DNA of 64,000 bases from Clostridia bacterium (GTDB taxonomy: Bacteria > Bacillota > Clostridia > Oscillospirales > Acutalibacteraceae), in contig JAFRMR010000026.1 of NCBI GenBank assembly GCA_017430535.1, positions 124,001-188,000 on the forward strand, given 5' to 3'. The notes below the pieces were generated by a model that was given only the letters and a program-made list of their open reading frames with translations, was not told the origin of the DNA and did no database searches. The translations under genes and the position numbers were made by a program. How positions within the stretch are numbered: position 1 is the first letter of the stretch; the number at the start of each line of letters is the position of its first letter. Below, piece after piece: positions 32,606-41,510 of the stretch.

Positions 32606-34875
32606 AGCAGGCGAAAACCGCCGGCTTCTGCTTCGGGGTTGACAGAGCCGTCAACCTGGCTTACGAAACGGCGGAAAAGGGTGTTAAAGCCTGTTCCCTT
32701 GGTCCCCTTATCCACAACGATACGGTTACGGATTCTCTGCGCGAAAAGGGCATAAGAATAATCGGAGCCCCCGAAGAGGCAGAGAGTGGGGAAACAGTCA
32801 TAATCAGGGCCCACGGAGTTGCGCCCGGCATATATGAAGCCCTCGGAGCAAAAGGGGCTCAGATTTGCGACGCCACCTGTCCGGTTGTTAAGAAAATACA
32901 CAACATAGTCACCGCGGAATCCTCCCCGGATATCCCCGTGCTTATCGCAGGCAACGCAGACCACCCCGAGATAATAGGCATAAGGGGTTACTGTAAGGGA
33001 GAATCCTTCACCTTTAACAGCGCACAGGAGCTTGAAAATATCCTGAAAGCTGACCCTGAATTGTGCAAAAAAAGCGTAATTGCCGTCTCCCAGACCACTT
33101 TTTCCCTTGAAGAATGGGAAAAATGCAAAAAAATAATTAATTTTCTCTGTACAAATATAAAAATATTTGATACAATATGCAGTGCTACCCGTAACAGGCA
33201 GGAGGAAGCCTCCCTGCTTTCAAAAGAATGCGACGCCATGGTTGTCATTGGCGGGCGGCACAGTTCAAACACAGCTAAGCTTTATGATTTATGCAAAGCC
33301 AACTGTGATACATTTCTGGTGGAAAGAGCAGAAGAGCTCAAAAATATAGATTTTTCCACATACGCCCGGGTGGGCGTTACGGCAGGGGCGTCAACCCCGG
33401 CCGGAATAATTAAGGAGGTACTTTTTACTATGTCCGAAATCAACGAAACCTTAAATACTCAGGTAGAGGAGGTGCCTTCTGTATCAAAGTCTGCTGATAA
33501 CGAGTTCGAAGAAGCAATGCTCAGCGAACTTAATGATGATTCAATCGTTAAGTGCAGAGTTGAAGCCATAAACGCAACGGAAATACAGGTATCACTTCCC
33601 GGCGACCATCGTTTGGGCGGCCTTACCGGTATTGTGGCCAATGAAGATTACAGTAATGACCCTGATGCAGATCCGGCAAAAGAGCTTGAAATCGGTCAGG
33701 AACTCACTCTCATCATCCTCAAGGGTAATGACAGCGAAGGTACTGTAAAGCTTTCAAAGAAGCGTCTTGACGCTCAGAAATCCTGGACCGACCTTATCAA
33801 AGCAAAAGATGAAGAAAAAGTTCTTGAAGGAACAGTTGTTGAAATCACCAAAAACAAAGACGGTATCAACAGCGGCATCATTGTTTCCTATAAGGGCGCC
33901 AGAGTATTCATCCCCGCTCCTCTTGCAAAAGAGCGCCAGGATGATAACCTTGAAGACCTTCTCAAGAAGGATGTTCAGTTCCGCGTTATTGAGATAGACA
34001 ACAACAGGAGAAGAGCCAAGGGCTCCATCCGCGCAGTTGCCTCCGAAAAGAGAAGGGCTGCCAACGAGGCCTTCTGGGCCGCCGCCGAGGTAGGCAAAAC
34101 CTACACCGGCATCGTTAAGTCAATGACCAACTACGGAGCATTCGTGGATATCGGCGGCGTTGACGGTATGGTTCACATTTCCGAAATGTCCTGGAAGAGA
34201 ATCAAGAATCCTTCCGAGATTTTCTCCATCGGCCAGGAAGTTGAAGTATTCATCAAGGCCCTTGATCCCGAAAACAAAAAGATTTCTCTCGGCTACAGAA
34301 AAGACGAGGACAATCCCTGGGCAATTCTCAAGAAGACTTACGAGGTTGGCGCTGTTGTTGAGGCCGAGGTTGTGGGTATCACCACTTTCGGCGCATTCGC
34401 CAGAGTTATCCCCGGCATTGACGGCCTTATCCACATTTCACAGATTGCAAACCGCCGCATCGAGAAGCCCGAAGAGGTTCTTTCCGTAGGCGAAAAGGTA
34501 ACCTGCAAGATTACCGCTATTGATTATGATAAGAAACGCGTAAGCCTTTCAATCCGCGCTCTCCTTCCCGAAGCTGAAGAGCCCGAAGAGGCTGAAGAAG
34601 ATGCAGCAGAAGAAGCTGCCGAAGAAGTTACAGAGGCTGCCGAAGAAGCAGTTGAAGCTCCCGCAGAGGCCGCTGCCGAAGCAGTTGAAGAGGTTGCGGA
34701 GGAAGTTGCAGAAGAAGCCGCTGAGGCTGCTGAGGAAGCCGCAGAGGCTGCCGAAGAAGCAGTTGAGGCTCCCGCAGAGGCCGCTGAAGAAGCAGTTGAA
34801 GAGGCTGCAGAGGAAGTTGCAGAAGCAGCAGAAGCCGCTGAGGAAGCTGCCGAAGCTCCTGCAGACGCAGAATAA
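32596..34875 (+). CDS. ispH-rpsA: IspH (HMBPP reductase)-ribosomal protein S1 fusion
   Basis: 759 residues. Residues 1-285 are IspH, the iron-sulfur enzyme that reduces HMBPP to IPP and DMAPP; the three cluster cysteines appear in AGFCFGV, CDATCPVVKK and DTICSATRNRQ. Residues 315-655 hold four S1 RNA-binding domains, the third and fourth with canonical cores (YGAFVDIGGVDGMVHISEM, FGAFARVIPGIDGLIHISQI). Residues 660-759 are an Ala/Glu-rich low-complexity tail with imperfect repeats. The start TTG 32596 follows GGAGGAAGG and overlaps plsC by 10 bases. This fusion is typical of Clostridia. The repeat-rich tail may vary between strains. Confidence 0.95.
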   Translation: MRIKQAKTAGFCFGVDRAVNLAYETAEKGVKACSLGPLIHNDTVTDSLREKGIRIIGAPEEAESGETVIIRAHGVAPGIYEALGAKGAQICDATCPVVKKIHNIVTAESSPDIPVLIAGNADHPEIIGIRGYCKGESFTFNSAQELENILKADPELCKKSVIAVSQTTFSLEEWEKCKKIINFLCTNIKIFDTICSATRNRQEEASLLSKECDAMVVIGGRHSSNTAKLYDLCKANCDTFLVERAEELKNIDFSTYARVGVTAGASTPAGIIKEVLFTMSEINETLNTQVEEVPSVSKSADNEFEEAMLSELNDDSIVKCRVEAINATEIQVSLPGDHRLGGLTGIVANEDYSNDPDADPAKELEIGQELTLIILKGNDSEGTVKLSKKRLDAQKSWTDLIKAKDEEKVLEGTVVEITKNKDGINSGIIVSYKGARVFIPAPLAKERQDDNLEDLLKKDVQFRVIEIDNNRRRAKGSIRAVASEKRRAANEAFWAAAEVGKTYTGIVKSMTNYGAFVDIGGVDGMVHISEMSWKRIKNPSEIFSIGQEVEVFIKALDPENKKISLGYRKDEDNPWAILKKTYEVGAVVEAEVVGITTFGAFARVIPGIDGLIHISQIANRRIEKPEEVLSVGEKVTCKITAIDYDKKRVSLSIRALLPEAEEPEEAEEDAAEEAAEEVTEAAEEAVEAPAEAAAEAVEEVAEEVAEEAAEAAEEAAEAAEEAVEAPAEAAEEAVEEAAEEVAEAAEAAEEAAEAPADAE

Positions 34876-34893
34876 TACAATCTCATATTTCAG

Positions 34894-34925
34894 ATACTGC
34901 CCGCCCGAACTGCGGGCAGTATTTA
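34894..34925 (+). terminator. Weak terminator after ispH-rpsA
   Basis: Stem ATACTGCCCGC (34894-34904) / GCGGGCAGTAT (34912-34922), then TTAGATTA. The weak T-run suggests partial read-through into the next gene. Confidence 0.6.
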
Positions 34926-34940
34926 GATTAAGGGTATAAA

Positions 34941-35864
34941 GTGAAAAAAGACAGAATTATAGGGCCACTTTACTGTGTAACGGCGGCTCTGATATGGGGA
35001 TTATCCTTTATTGCCCAGAAATCCGGCGCCTATATCGGCACCCTGACCTTCAACGGTATACGCCTGCTTCTCGGCGGGCTTGTAATGCTGCCTGTTGTGT
35101 TTGCAAGGTATCTGAAAAGCGGTAAAAGCATATCCCCCGAAAAAATTGAAAAAAAGAGTAATGCAAAAACCCTAGAAGGCATAATTGTATGCGGTCTTGT
35201 TCTTTTTGCCGGCAGTAATCTGCAGCAGCACGCTTTTGCCTGCGGGCTCGGGGCCGGCAAGGTGGCATTTATTACAGCCCTCTATATGATAATCGTGCCC
35301 ATTTGCGGTCTTTTTACCGGCAGACGGCCCGGGCTCAATGTATGGATCGGCGTGGTTCTGGGTATTGTCGGTCTCTATTTCATCTGTATCAAAAAGGGCG
35401 CCTTCGGTATGGGTAAGGGTGAAATATTCGCTCTTTTATGCGCCTTTATGTTCGCGCTGCATATTCTTGTTATTGATAAATACTGTGTGCTTGTTGATAA
35501 CCTCACCCTCGCCTGCGGCCAGTATCTTGTGGCAGGTGCTGTTTCGTTTGTGCTTATGTTCATTTTTGAAGGTAAGCCGGATCCTCAGGCGCTTAAAAGC
35601 TGCATCCCGGTTATTGCTTATGCAGGCATTGGCAGCTGCGCCTTTGCCTTTACTCTTCAGATTTTCGGCCAGAAAAAAACGGAGCCGGCAGTGGCATCCC
35701 TTCTTCTGTGCCTTGAGTCTGTGTTTGCCGTTATTTTCGGCTGGATTATCCTGCACGATAATCTGGGCGCCCGTGTGCTTACGGGCTGCGGAATAATGTT
35801 TGCAGGGGTTATTATCAGCCAGATAGATTTCAGAGCAAAATCCCGCAAAGCTTCGGAAACATAA
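34941..35864 (+). CDS. EamA/DMT family transporter
   Basis: 307 residues, ten membrane segments arranged as two EamA repeats: AALIWGLSFIAQKSGAYIG opens the first and SLLLCLESVFAVIFGWIIL marks the end of the second. These drug/metabolite carriers export metabolites or amino acids; the substrate is not evident. GGGTATAAA precedes the GTG start. It is 12 bases before the subtilase gene and probably co-transcribed. Confidence 0.9.
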   Translation: MKKDRIIGPLYCVTAALIWGLSFIAQKSGAYIGTLTFNGIRLLLGGLVMLPVVFARYLKSGKSISPEKIEKKSNAKTLEGIIVCGLVLFAGSNLQQHAFACGLGAGKVAFITALYMIIVPICGLFTGRRPGLNVWIGVVLGIVGLYFICIKKGAFGMGKGEIFALLCAFMFALHILVIDKYCVLVDNLTLACGQYLVAGAVSFVLMFIFEGKPDPQALKSCIPVIAYAGIGSCAFAFTLQIFGQKKTEPAVASLLLCLESVFAVIFGWIILHDNLGARVLTGCGIMFAGVIISQIDFRAKSRKASET

Positions 35865-35876
35865 GAGGAGAGTTAT

Positions 35877-37763
35877 ATGCTTAAAACAATCATTTCTTTT
35901 ATACTTTCATTTATCGTGGGTTCTTCGGGCATAAGTCTGTTCCCCGCCTCCGGTTTTGCGGATGAAATAAGCGAAATGCTCTTCGGTATTCCCTGCACCG
36001 AGGATGCCATTGAGGACAGCTTCCTGAGTGATTTTGATTTGTCCGATATAAGGCTGTGCGATGAGAACCTGGGCTTTATAAAGAACAGAATAGTTCTTCT
36101 TATGAATCCGGATGCCGGGCTGCTTAAAAAAAGGGCGTTTTTTATTTCTCACGGTCTAAAAGCCATTGGCTGGTGCGCAGTTTCCGATTTATATGTTGCC
36201 ACCTGCAACGCTCTTTTCACAGGCGATATTATTGCCCTTTGTGAAGAGCTGAAAGAATATGATGAGGTCGTTTATGCACTTCCTCTCACCGTTACAAAAA
36301 ATGAGGAAACCTATACTCCCAACGATCCGTTCAATTTCAAAAATGAAAGCGTAAAGCCCGTATGGAATGAAACCCGCCCCTACGGCAGCAACTGGTGGCT
36401 GGAGGCAGTCAATGCCAGATTTGCCTGGGATTACAGCGATTTGTTTAAAAAAGTCAAGCTGGGTATAGTAGACGGCGGATTTCAGACAGATCACGAGGAC
36501 CTTAAAGGCAAAATCAAATTTCCCGATTCAATCCGGCAGAGCCGCAATGTGCCTGCTGATCACGGCTGCCATGTTGCCGGCATTATGTCCGCAAATATAA
36601 ATAACGGCAAGGGTGTTGCCGGTATATGCCCCAAGGCGGAGCTTTACTGTGTGGACTGGAGCATGGAAGATAACCAGCTCTGGAGCGAAACCCTGGCAAT
36701 AATCTTCGGCCTTGCCCACAATGTTAAAGCCGGAGCAAAAGCGGTTAATTTCTCCGTAGGTATGTCCGGCTCAATTCCTGAAAATTACGCATATCTCAAC
36801 AATTCCAGTTTCCGCTTTTCCGCTTTGCTTTCATCCTATGTTATGGCATCCCTTCTGAGCAAGGGTTATGAATTTGTGGTCTGCCACTCCGCAGGCAACG
36901 GCAACTCCGCCCTGCAGTGCATAGACGCAAGAAATTCCGGCTATTTTGCCGCCATAAGCAAGGATAACTGCTTTACGGGCTTGTATAAAGTTTCGGCCGA
37001 TGATATAATTAACCGTATAATAGTTGTAGGCTCCGCTCAGAATATGGGCAGCGGAAAATATATGCAGGCCTCCTCGTCAAATTCAGGCCCGGAGGTTTCA
37101 ATTGCCGCACCGGGAGTATATGTTTACAGCTGTGTTTCGGGTGATGGTTATGAGTACTTTTCCGGCACATCTATGGCCACCCCCATTGTTGCAGGCATTG
37201 CCGGCCTTATCTGGGGAGTGAATCCCGATTTTACCGGCGCTCAGGTCAAAAAGATAATCTGCTCCTGCACCCGCAGTAAAGCTCTTGCCAGCACCAGAGC
37301 CGTATATCTGGGCGACTATGAGCTCAGGGATCTTCCTATGGCGGATGCCCAGCTCTGTGTTGAGCAGGCCTTAAGGCAGACTTATAAAAACTACGGCACC
37401 GTCAGGGGAACGGTTTCATCGGATTCCGAAATAACCGAAGCCCGTTTCGGCGGCAGAAAATATACCGTGTGTGACGGCAGGTTCAGCATAACCGCTCCCA
37501 AGGGCAGCGGAGAAATAGTTTTTGCCGACGAAAATGGCAATACGGTTTATACCGCTACTATAAGCGTTACGGCAGGCAAAATCACCGATGCGGCGCTTGA
37601 GGTGCCTGTGCCCCGGGCCGATGAGCCGGAGCCGGAAACCACCGGCAGTGACACTCCCGCTCCCGATACTTCATCGGAACCGGAGCAGGATTCTCCCGAA
37701 GCTCCCGGTGAGCAGGGCGAAAACCCGGGCGCCGAAAACCCTCAGGGCGGGGAAACACCTTAA
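35877..37763 (+). CDS. Secreted subtilisin-like serine protease (S8 family)
   Basis: 628 residues. Signal peptide at the N-terminus (LKTIISFILSFIVGSSG). A propeptide-like region runs to about 165. The triad is present: Asp in LGIVDGGFQTDHED near 200, His in DHGCHVAGI near 223, Ser in FSGTSMATPIVAG near 435; the oxyanion Asn sits in HSAGNGN. Residues 515-575 form a small beta domain, then a Pro/Glu/Asp-rich tail of about 50 residues ends the protein with no sorting motif. GAGGAGAG precedes the ATG. It is a secreted or surface protease with unknown target. Confidence 0.92.
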   Translation: MLKTIISFILSFIVGSSGISLFPASGFADEISEMLFGIPCTEDAIEDSFLSDFDLSDIRLCDENLGFIKNRIVLLMNPDAGLLKKRAFFISHGLKAIGWCAVSDLYVATCNALFTGDIIALCEELKEYDEVVYALPLTVTKNEETYTPNDPFNFKNESVKPVWNETRPYGSNWWLEAVNARFAWDYSDLFKKVKLGIVDGGFQTDHEDLKGKIKFPDSIRQSRNVPADHGCHVAGIMSANINNGKGVAGICPKAELYCVDWSMEDNQLWSETLAIIFGLAHNVKAGAKAVNFSVGMSGSIPENYAYLNNSSFRFSALLSSYVMASLLSKGYEFVVCHSAGNGNSALQCIDARNSGYFAAISKDNCFTGLYKVSADDIINRIIVVGSAQNMGSGKYMQASSSNSGPEVSIAAPGVYVYSCVSGDGYEYFSGTSMATPIVAGIAGLIWGVNPDFTGAQVKKIICSCTRSKALASTRAVYLGDYELRDLPMADAQLCVEQALRQTYKNYGTVRGTVSSDSEITEARFGGRKYTVCDGRFSITAPKGSGEIVFADENGNTVYTATISVTAGKITDAALEVPVPRADEPEPETTGSDTPAPDTSSEPEQDSPEAPGEQGENPGAENPQGGETP

Positions 37764-37811
37764 AAGCAATAATTCAATTTATATAAATCAATTCAGAAAG
37801 GGAAGGATTAC

Positions 37812-39488
37812 ATGGCGGAAATTACAAAAAAATGGTTCAAGGAAATGTCCGTATATCAGATCTGGTGCCGCAGTTTCTGTGACAGCAACGGCGACGGTAT
37901 AGGAGATTTGCCCGGCGTTTACAGCAAGCTGGATTATATCCAGAGCCTTGGCGTTGACGGCATCTGGTTCTCACCTATCTATCCTACTCCTAACTGCGAT
38001 TACGGCTACGATATTTCCGATTACAAAAACATCAACCCCGAGTACGGCACCCTTGATGATTTCAAGATGATTCTTGAGGACTGCCACCGCAGGGGTATGA
38101 AAGTGTTTATGGATCTTGTTGTAAACCATACCTCAACAGATCACATGTGGTTCCGGGAAAGCCGCAAAGGTCCCGATAATCCCTATCACGATTATTATTT
38201 CTGGCGCAAAGGAAAGGGCAACAAGCCCCCCAACAACTGGCTCTCCGTTTTTGAGGGCGGCGCCTGGGAATATGATAAGAATATAGATGAATATTACCTT
38301 CATGTATTTGCCAAAGGGCAGGCGGACCTCAATATGGATAACCCCAAGGTCCGTGAGGAAGTAAAAGATATAATGCGCTTCTGGCTTGATATGGGCGTTG
38401 ACGGCTTCCGTGAGGATGTTATCACATTCATTTCAAAGGCCGAAGGGCTCCCCAATGGTATTCCTCTTCCCATTGCCACGGGCATTGAGCACTATAAGCA
38501 CGGCCCCCATCTTGAGGAGTACCTTGATGAGTTCAGAGCCGTTATGAAGGAATATGACTGCTTTGCCGTAGGCGAAGGTCCGCAGATGGGCCTCAACGAT
38601 GCAGTTGAGCTTTGCTCCGAGGGCCCCGGCCAGAAGCTGGATATGCTCATTTCATTTGACCATATGAACTGCGACTGCTTTATGGTTGACTGGATCAAAA
38701 AACCCTTCAGCCTCAAAAAGCTCAAAAATGTCTACGATAAATGGCAGAATAAAATGTACGGCAAGGGCTGGAACAGCCTTTATATTGAGAATCACGATCA
38801 CGCCAGAATCATTGACAGATACGGCGATCTCAAATACAGAGTTGAAAGCGGCAAAATGCTTGCTACAATGTATACCCTGCAGTGCGGCACTCCCTTCATT
38901 TATCAGGGCCAGGAAATCGGCATGACAAATATTGAAATCAACCATCTTTATGAGTATAAGGATGTTATGACTTTCAACAATTACCGCCTTTTCCATAAGC
39001 TTCTCGGTTACAGCGAAAAACGCTTCTGCAAGCTTGCCTCCCAGGTGAGCCGCGAAAACGCCAGAACCCCCGTTCAGTGGAGCGCTGAAAAGAACGCCGG
39101 CTTCACAACAGCGGACGAGGCCTGGTTCAATATCAACCCCAACTATAGAGAAATAAATGTAGAGGCGGCGGAAAAGGATCCTAAATCAATCCTCAACCAC
39201 TACCGCAAGCTCCTGAAATTCCGCAAGGAAAATGAGGTGGCAATCTACGGTGATTTCAAGCAGCATTACAAAAACAGCAGCAAGCTCTTTGTTTATGAAA
39301 GAAACTATGAGGGTAAGAGGCTCCTTGTCATCTGCTCCTTCAGCGCAGATCCCGTAAAATTCACCGCTCCCGAGGGTTTTGATCTTTCAAAAGGCACCCT
39401 TGCAATCAACACCTATGATGTTCTTAACCCCGGCGCAAACACCTTTGATCTTAAACCCTATGAGGCAAGAGTTTATCTTTTTGAATAA
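37812..39488 (+). CDS. Alpha-glucosidase (GH13, oligo-1,6-glucosidase-like)
   Basis: 558 residues, cytoplasmic, usual family length. N-terminal MSVYQIWCRSFCDSNGDGIGDLPG is the GH13 start motif. Region I DLVVNHTS, region II GFREDVITF with the Asp nucleophile (R-x-D), region III FAVGEGP with the acid/base Glu, region IV IENHDHAR. The C-terminal beta domain is present. It cleaves alpha-glucosidic bonds from isomalto- or malto-oligosaccharides. GGGAAGGA precedes the ATG. An aquaporin gene follows 21 bases later. Confidence 0.94.
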   Translation: MAEITKKWFKEMSVYQIWCRSFCDSNGDGIGDLPGVYSKLDYIQSLGVDGIWFSPIYPTPNCDYGYDISDYKNINPEYGTLDDFKMILEDCHRRGMKVFMDLVVNHTSTDHMWFRESRKGPDNPYHDYYFWRKGKGNKPPNNWLSVFEGGAWEYDKNIDEYYLHVFAKGQADLNMDNPKVREEVKDIMRFWLDMGVDGFREDVITFISKAEGLPNGIPLPIATGIEHYKHGPHLEEYLDEFRAVMKEYDCFAVGEGPQMGLNDAVELCSEGPGQKLDMLISFDHMNCDCFMVDWIKKPFSLKKLKNVYDKWQNKMYGKGWNSLYIENHDHARIIDRYGDLKYRVESGKMLATMYTLQCGTPFIYQGQEIGMTNIEINHLYEYKDVMTFNNYRLFHKLLGYSEKRFCKLASQVSRENARTPVQWSAEKNAGFTTADEAWFNINPNYREINVEAAEKDPKSILNHYRKLLKFRKENEVAIYGDFKQHYKNSSKLFVYERNYEGKRLLVICSFSADPVKFTAPEGFDLSKGTLAINTYDVLNPGANTFDLKPYEARVYLFE

Positions 39489-39509
39489 AAAATACAAAGG
39501 AGAATCATT

Positions 39510-40163
39510 ATGAACGCTGTTAAAAAGTACATCGCAGAATTCATCGGCACATTTGTTCTTGTGTTTGTGGCCTGCGGCACTGCCGCTGCAATCGGCTGTG
39601 ATGAGCCCGCCAACTACCTGGCCGTAGCCATAGTATTCGGCCTTGTGATAGTTGCAATGGCTTACTCCATAGGCAATGTTTCCGGCTGCCACATAAACCC
39701 CGCTGTTTCTCTTGCAATGCTTATCAGCGGCAAAATGACCGCTGCGGATTTCATCGGCTACATAATTGCCCAGTTTGCCGGCGCAATCGTAGGCGCCGCC
39801 GCTATGATTCCCTTCCTCGGCTCCGATTGCGGCTTTGGCGCAAACGCTCTGTTTGAGGGCAGCATAGGCAAGAGCTTCGCCATTGAGGCAATCCTCACCT
39901 TTATATTTGTGCTTGCAATTCTCGGCGTTACCTCAAAAGTTGAAAATTCCTCCGTTGCCGGTCTTGTAATCGGCCTCAGCCTTACCCTGGTTCATATCCT
40001 GGGCATCCATTTCACCGGCACTTCCGTAAACCCCGCCCGTTCCTTCGGCCCCGCTCTCTTCAGCGGCAGCCTCGGTACCGTATGGGTATTCATCCTTGCT
40101 CCCCTTGTGGGCGGCGCAGTTGCAGCCCTTTGCTACAAGTTCCTTGATGCAAAGAAAGACTGA
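39510..40163 (+). CDS. Aquaporin-family channel (MIP, AqpZ-like)
   Basis: 217 residues, six membrane segments, two NPA boxes: CHINPAVSLA near 63 and SVNPARSFGP near 174. The second box is followed by Arg as in all channels. The N-terminal AEFIGTFVLVFVACGTAA is the family entry signature. Length and the short loops fit the water-specific AqpZ type better than the glycerol facilitator (which carries a larger insert). GGAGAA precedes the ATG. Confidence 0.9.
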   Translation: MNAVKKYIAEFIGTFVLVFVACGTAAAIGCDEPANYLAVAIVFGLVIVAMAYSIGNVSGCHINPAVSLAMLISGKMTAADFIGYIIAQFAGAIVGAAAMIPFLGSDCGFGANALFEGSIGKSFAIEAILTFIFVLAILGVTSKVENSSVAGLVIGLSLTLVHILGIHFTGTSVNPARSFGPALFSGSLGTVWVFILAPLVGGAVAALCYKFLDAKKD

Positions 40164-40183
40164 TAGCTTTTTTAATAACAAGA

Positions 40184-40211
40184 ACCCCGCCGGTGTAAAA
40201 CCCGGCGGGGT
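40184..40211. terminator. Bidirectional terminator between aquaporin and phosphoesterase genes
   Basis: Stem ACCCCGCCGG (40184-40193) / CCGGCGGGGT (40202-40211), loop TGTAAAAC, A/T flanks on both sides. Confidence 0.85.
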
Positions 40212-40217
40212 ATTCGT

Positions 40218-41369
40218 TTATTTTTCCGTATTTATTTTCTGCATTTCATAAGAGCCGTCGGATTTCAGGATTATCACCGAATAACCCAGCTGGCTTCTGT
40301 TTTCAATTTCGGGAAAATCTCCGGCGGAAAGGTTGTAGTTAAGGTCAATTCCCTTATAGTTAAGTGAAAGGCTGTTGTTATCGTGGGCAAAGAATATGCC
40401 CTGCAGCCCTCCCGCTTCCGAGGCGACCTGGAAGAAAACATCCTTGGTTTCACTGCAGTTCACAAAGGGCTCTTCCTCATTTATTTCACCGTTAATGTAT
40501 CTTACATCTGCGGTATCTTTGTTTCCGTTTTCAAGGTATGCCGTGTAGGCTTCTCTCATTTCATAAGGCGGCAGGTCAAGGAAAACAAGTACGCCTGCCT
40601 GCGGATTTTCCTTCCTTACCTCATCGATTCTTTCCTTGTAGTATCTTATCTGGTTGCTGTGAAGGCCTGTCTGCGCATTTTCGGTTTCAAACAGGTTGTC
40701 ATCCGTATAGGCGTGGGTGTCAAGTAATGCCAGTTCTTTTACAAGCTTTCCCGAGGAATCTTTTATGTGTATAAAATAATTGCCGTGGCCGTCAACTGAT
40801 TTCGGGCCCTCCGTATAAAGGCAGTATTTCATCTCTTCATCGGAAAACAGTGAGCTTATATAATCCGCATTGTAAAAGCTGTAGGGCTTTGAGTCATATT
40901 CGCCTATGGCAGGGGCCCAGTAAACGCCCAGATGTTCCAAAAGGTTTATAACGGTTTTTATTCCGCTTTTGTTATTGGGGTTGCCGGATCTGAAGCTTGA
41001 CTGGTAGCCCGTATCCCCCGATAAAACAATAATATCCGGCTTCTGCGAGTAAACGGCATCCGCAATTCTGTCAAGAGTTTTCCTGTCCTCTTTAACCGAA
41101 AACGCTCCGCAGCCGAGGTGAATATTGCTCAGGTACAGTATTTTCAGTTCTCTGTCCGAGGTAAAGGTCCATTCCCCGTTTTTATCCTTTTCAGGGGCGG
41201 GGATACCGCTCTCGGAAGCTGCCGGATAGTTCGTAATCTGTTTGTAAAGGCCTTGATATATTATGTAATCGGCGGCATAAATGGCAACCGAAACAAGCAC
41301 CACCGCGGCAAATATGCCGGTGATGATTTTTCCTGCAATGCCTTTTTTTACTTTCTTATTATCGCTCAT
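40218..41369 (-). CDS. Membrane-anchored phosphoesterase-fold protein with degraded metal site
   Basis: About 383 residues. One N-terminal membrane segment (AGKIITGIFAAVVLVSVAIY) and an extracellular calcineurin-like domain. The fold pattern is clear, but four of five metal motifs are altered: D-x-H is LYLSNIHLG (Asp to Asn), G-D is kept (LSGDTG), G-N-H-D is GEYD, the lone His block is VFLDLPPYEM with Asp, and G-H-x-H is FFAHDNN. It is probably inactive or has a changed function, perhaps in binding. Start: ATG 41369, GGAG upstream; a TTG two codons earlier is also in frame. It is divergent from the pseudouridine synthase gene. Confidence 0.75.
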   Translation of the reverse strand: MSDNKKVKKGIAGKIITGIFAAVVLVSVAIYAADYIIYQGLYKQITNYPAASESGIPAPEKDKNGEWTFTSDRELKILYLSNIHLGCGAFSVKEDRKTLDRIADAVYSQKPDIIVLSGDTGYQSSFRSGNPNNKSGIKTVINLLEHLGVYWAPAIGEYDSKPYSFYNADYISSLFSDEEMKYCLYTEGPKSVDGHGNYFIHIKDSSGKLVKELALLDTHAYTDDNLFETENAQTGLHSNQIRYYKERIDEVRKENPQAGVLVFLDLPPYEMREAYTAYLENGNKDTADVRYINGEINEEEPFVNCSETKDVFFQVASEAGGLQGIFFAHDNNSLSLNYKGIDLNYNLSAGDFPEIENRSQLGYSVIILKSDGSYEMQKINTEK

Positions 41370-41452
41370 TTTCAATCTCCGTATAATTCAGTGGGGTTAA
41401 TATACCACACAGAGCAATATTATTCAACATCAAATTGTAAACAAATAAATAA

Positions 41453-41481
41453 TTGAACATGAAGCCCCTATATGATATAAT
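41453..41481 (+). promoter_or_regulatory. Promoter of the RluA-type gene
   Basis: TTGAAC (41453-41458), 17-base spacer, TATAAT (41476-41481), 29 bases before the TTG start. Confidence 0.7.
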
Positions 41482-41510
41482 AATCCACGCTGCTGCACGG
41501 AGGTGATAAC

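Noticed and set aside
34524..34886. Ala/Ser-rich minus-strand frame opposite the ispH-rpsA tail
   Set aside because: It is only the reverse reading of the Ala/Glu repeat tract and continues with no known domain.
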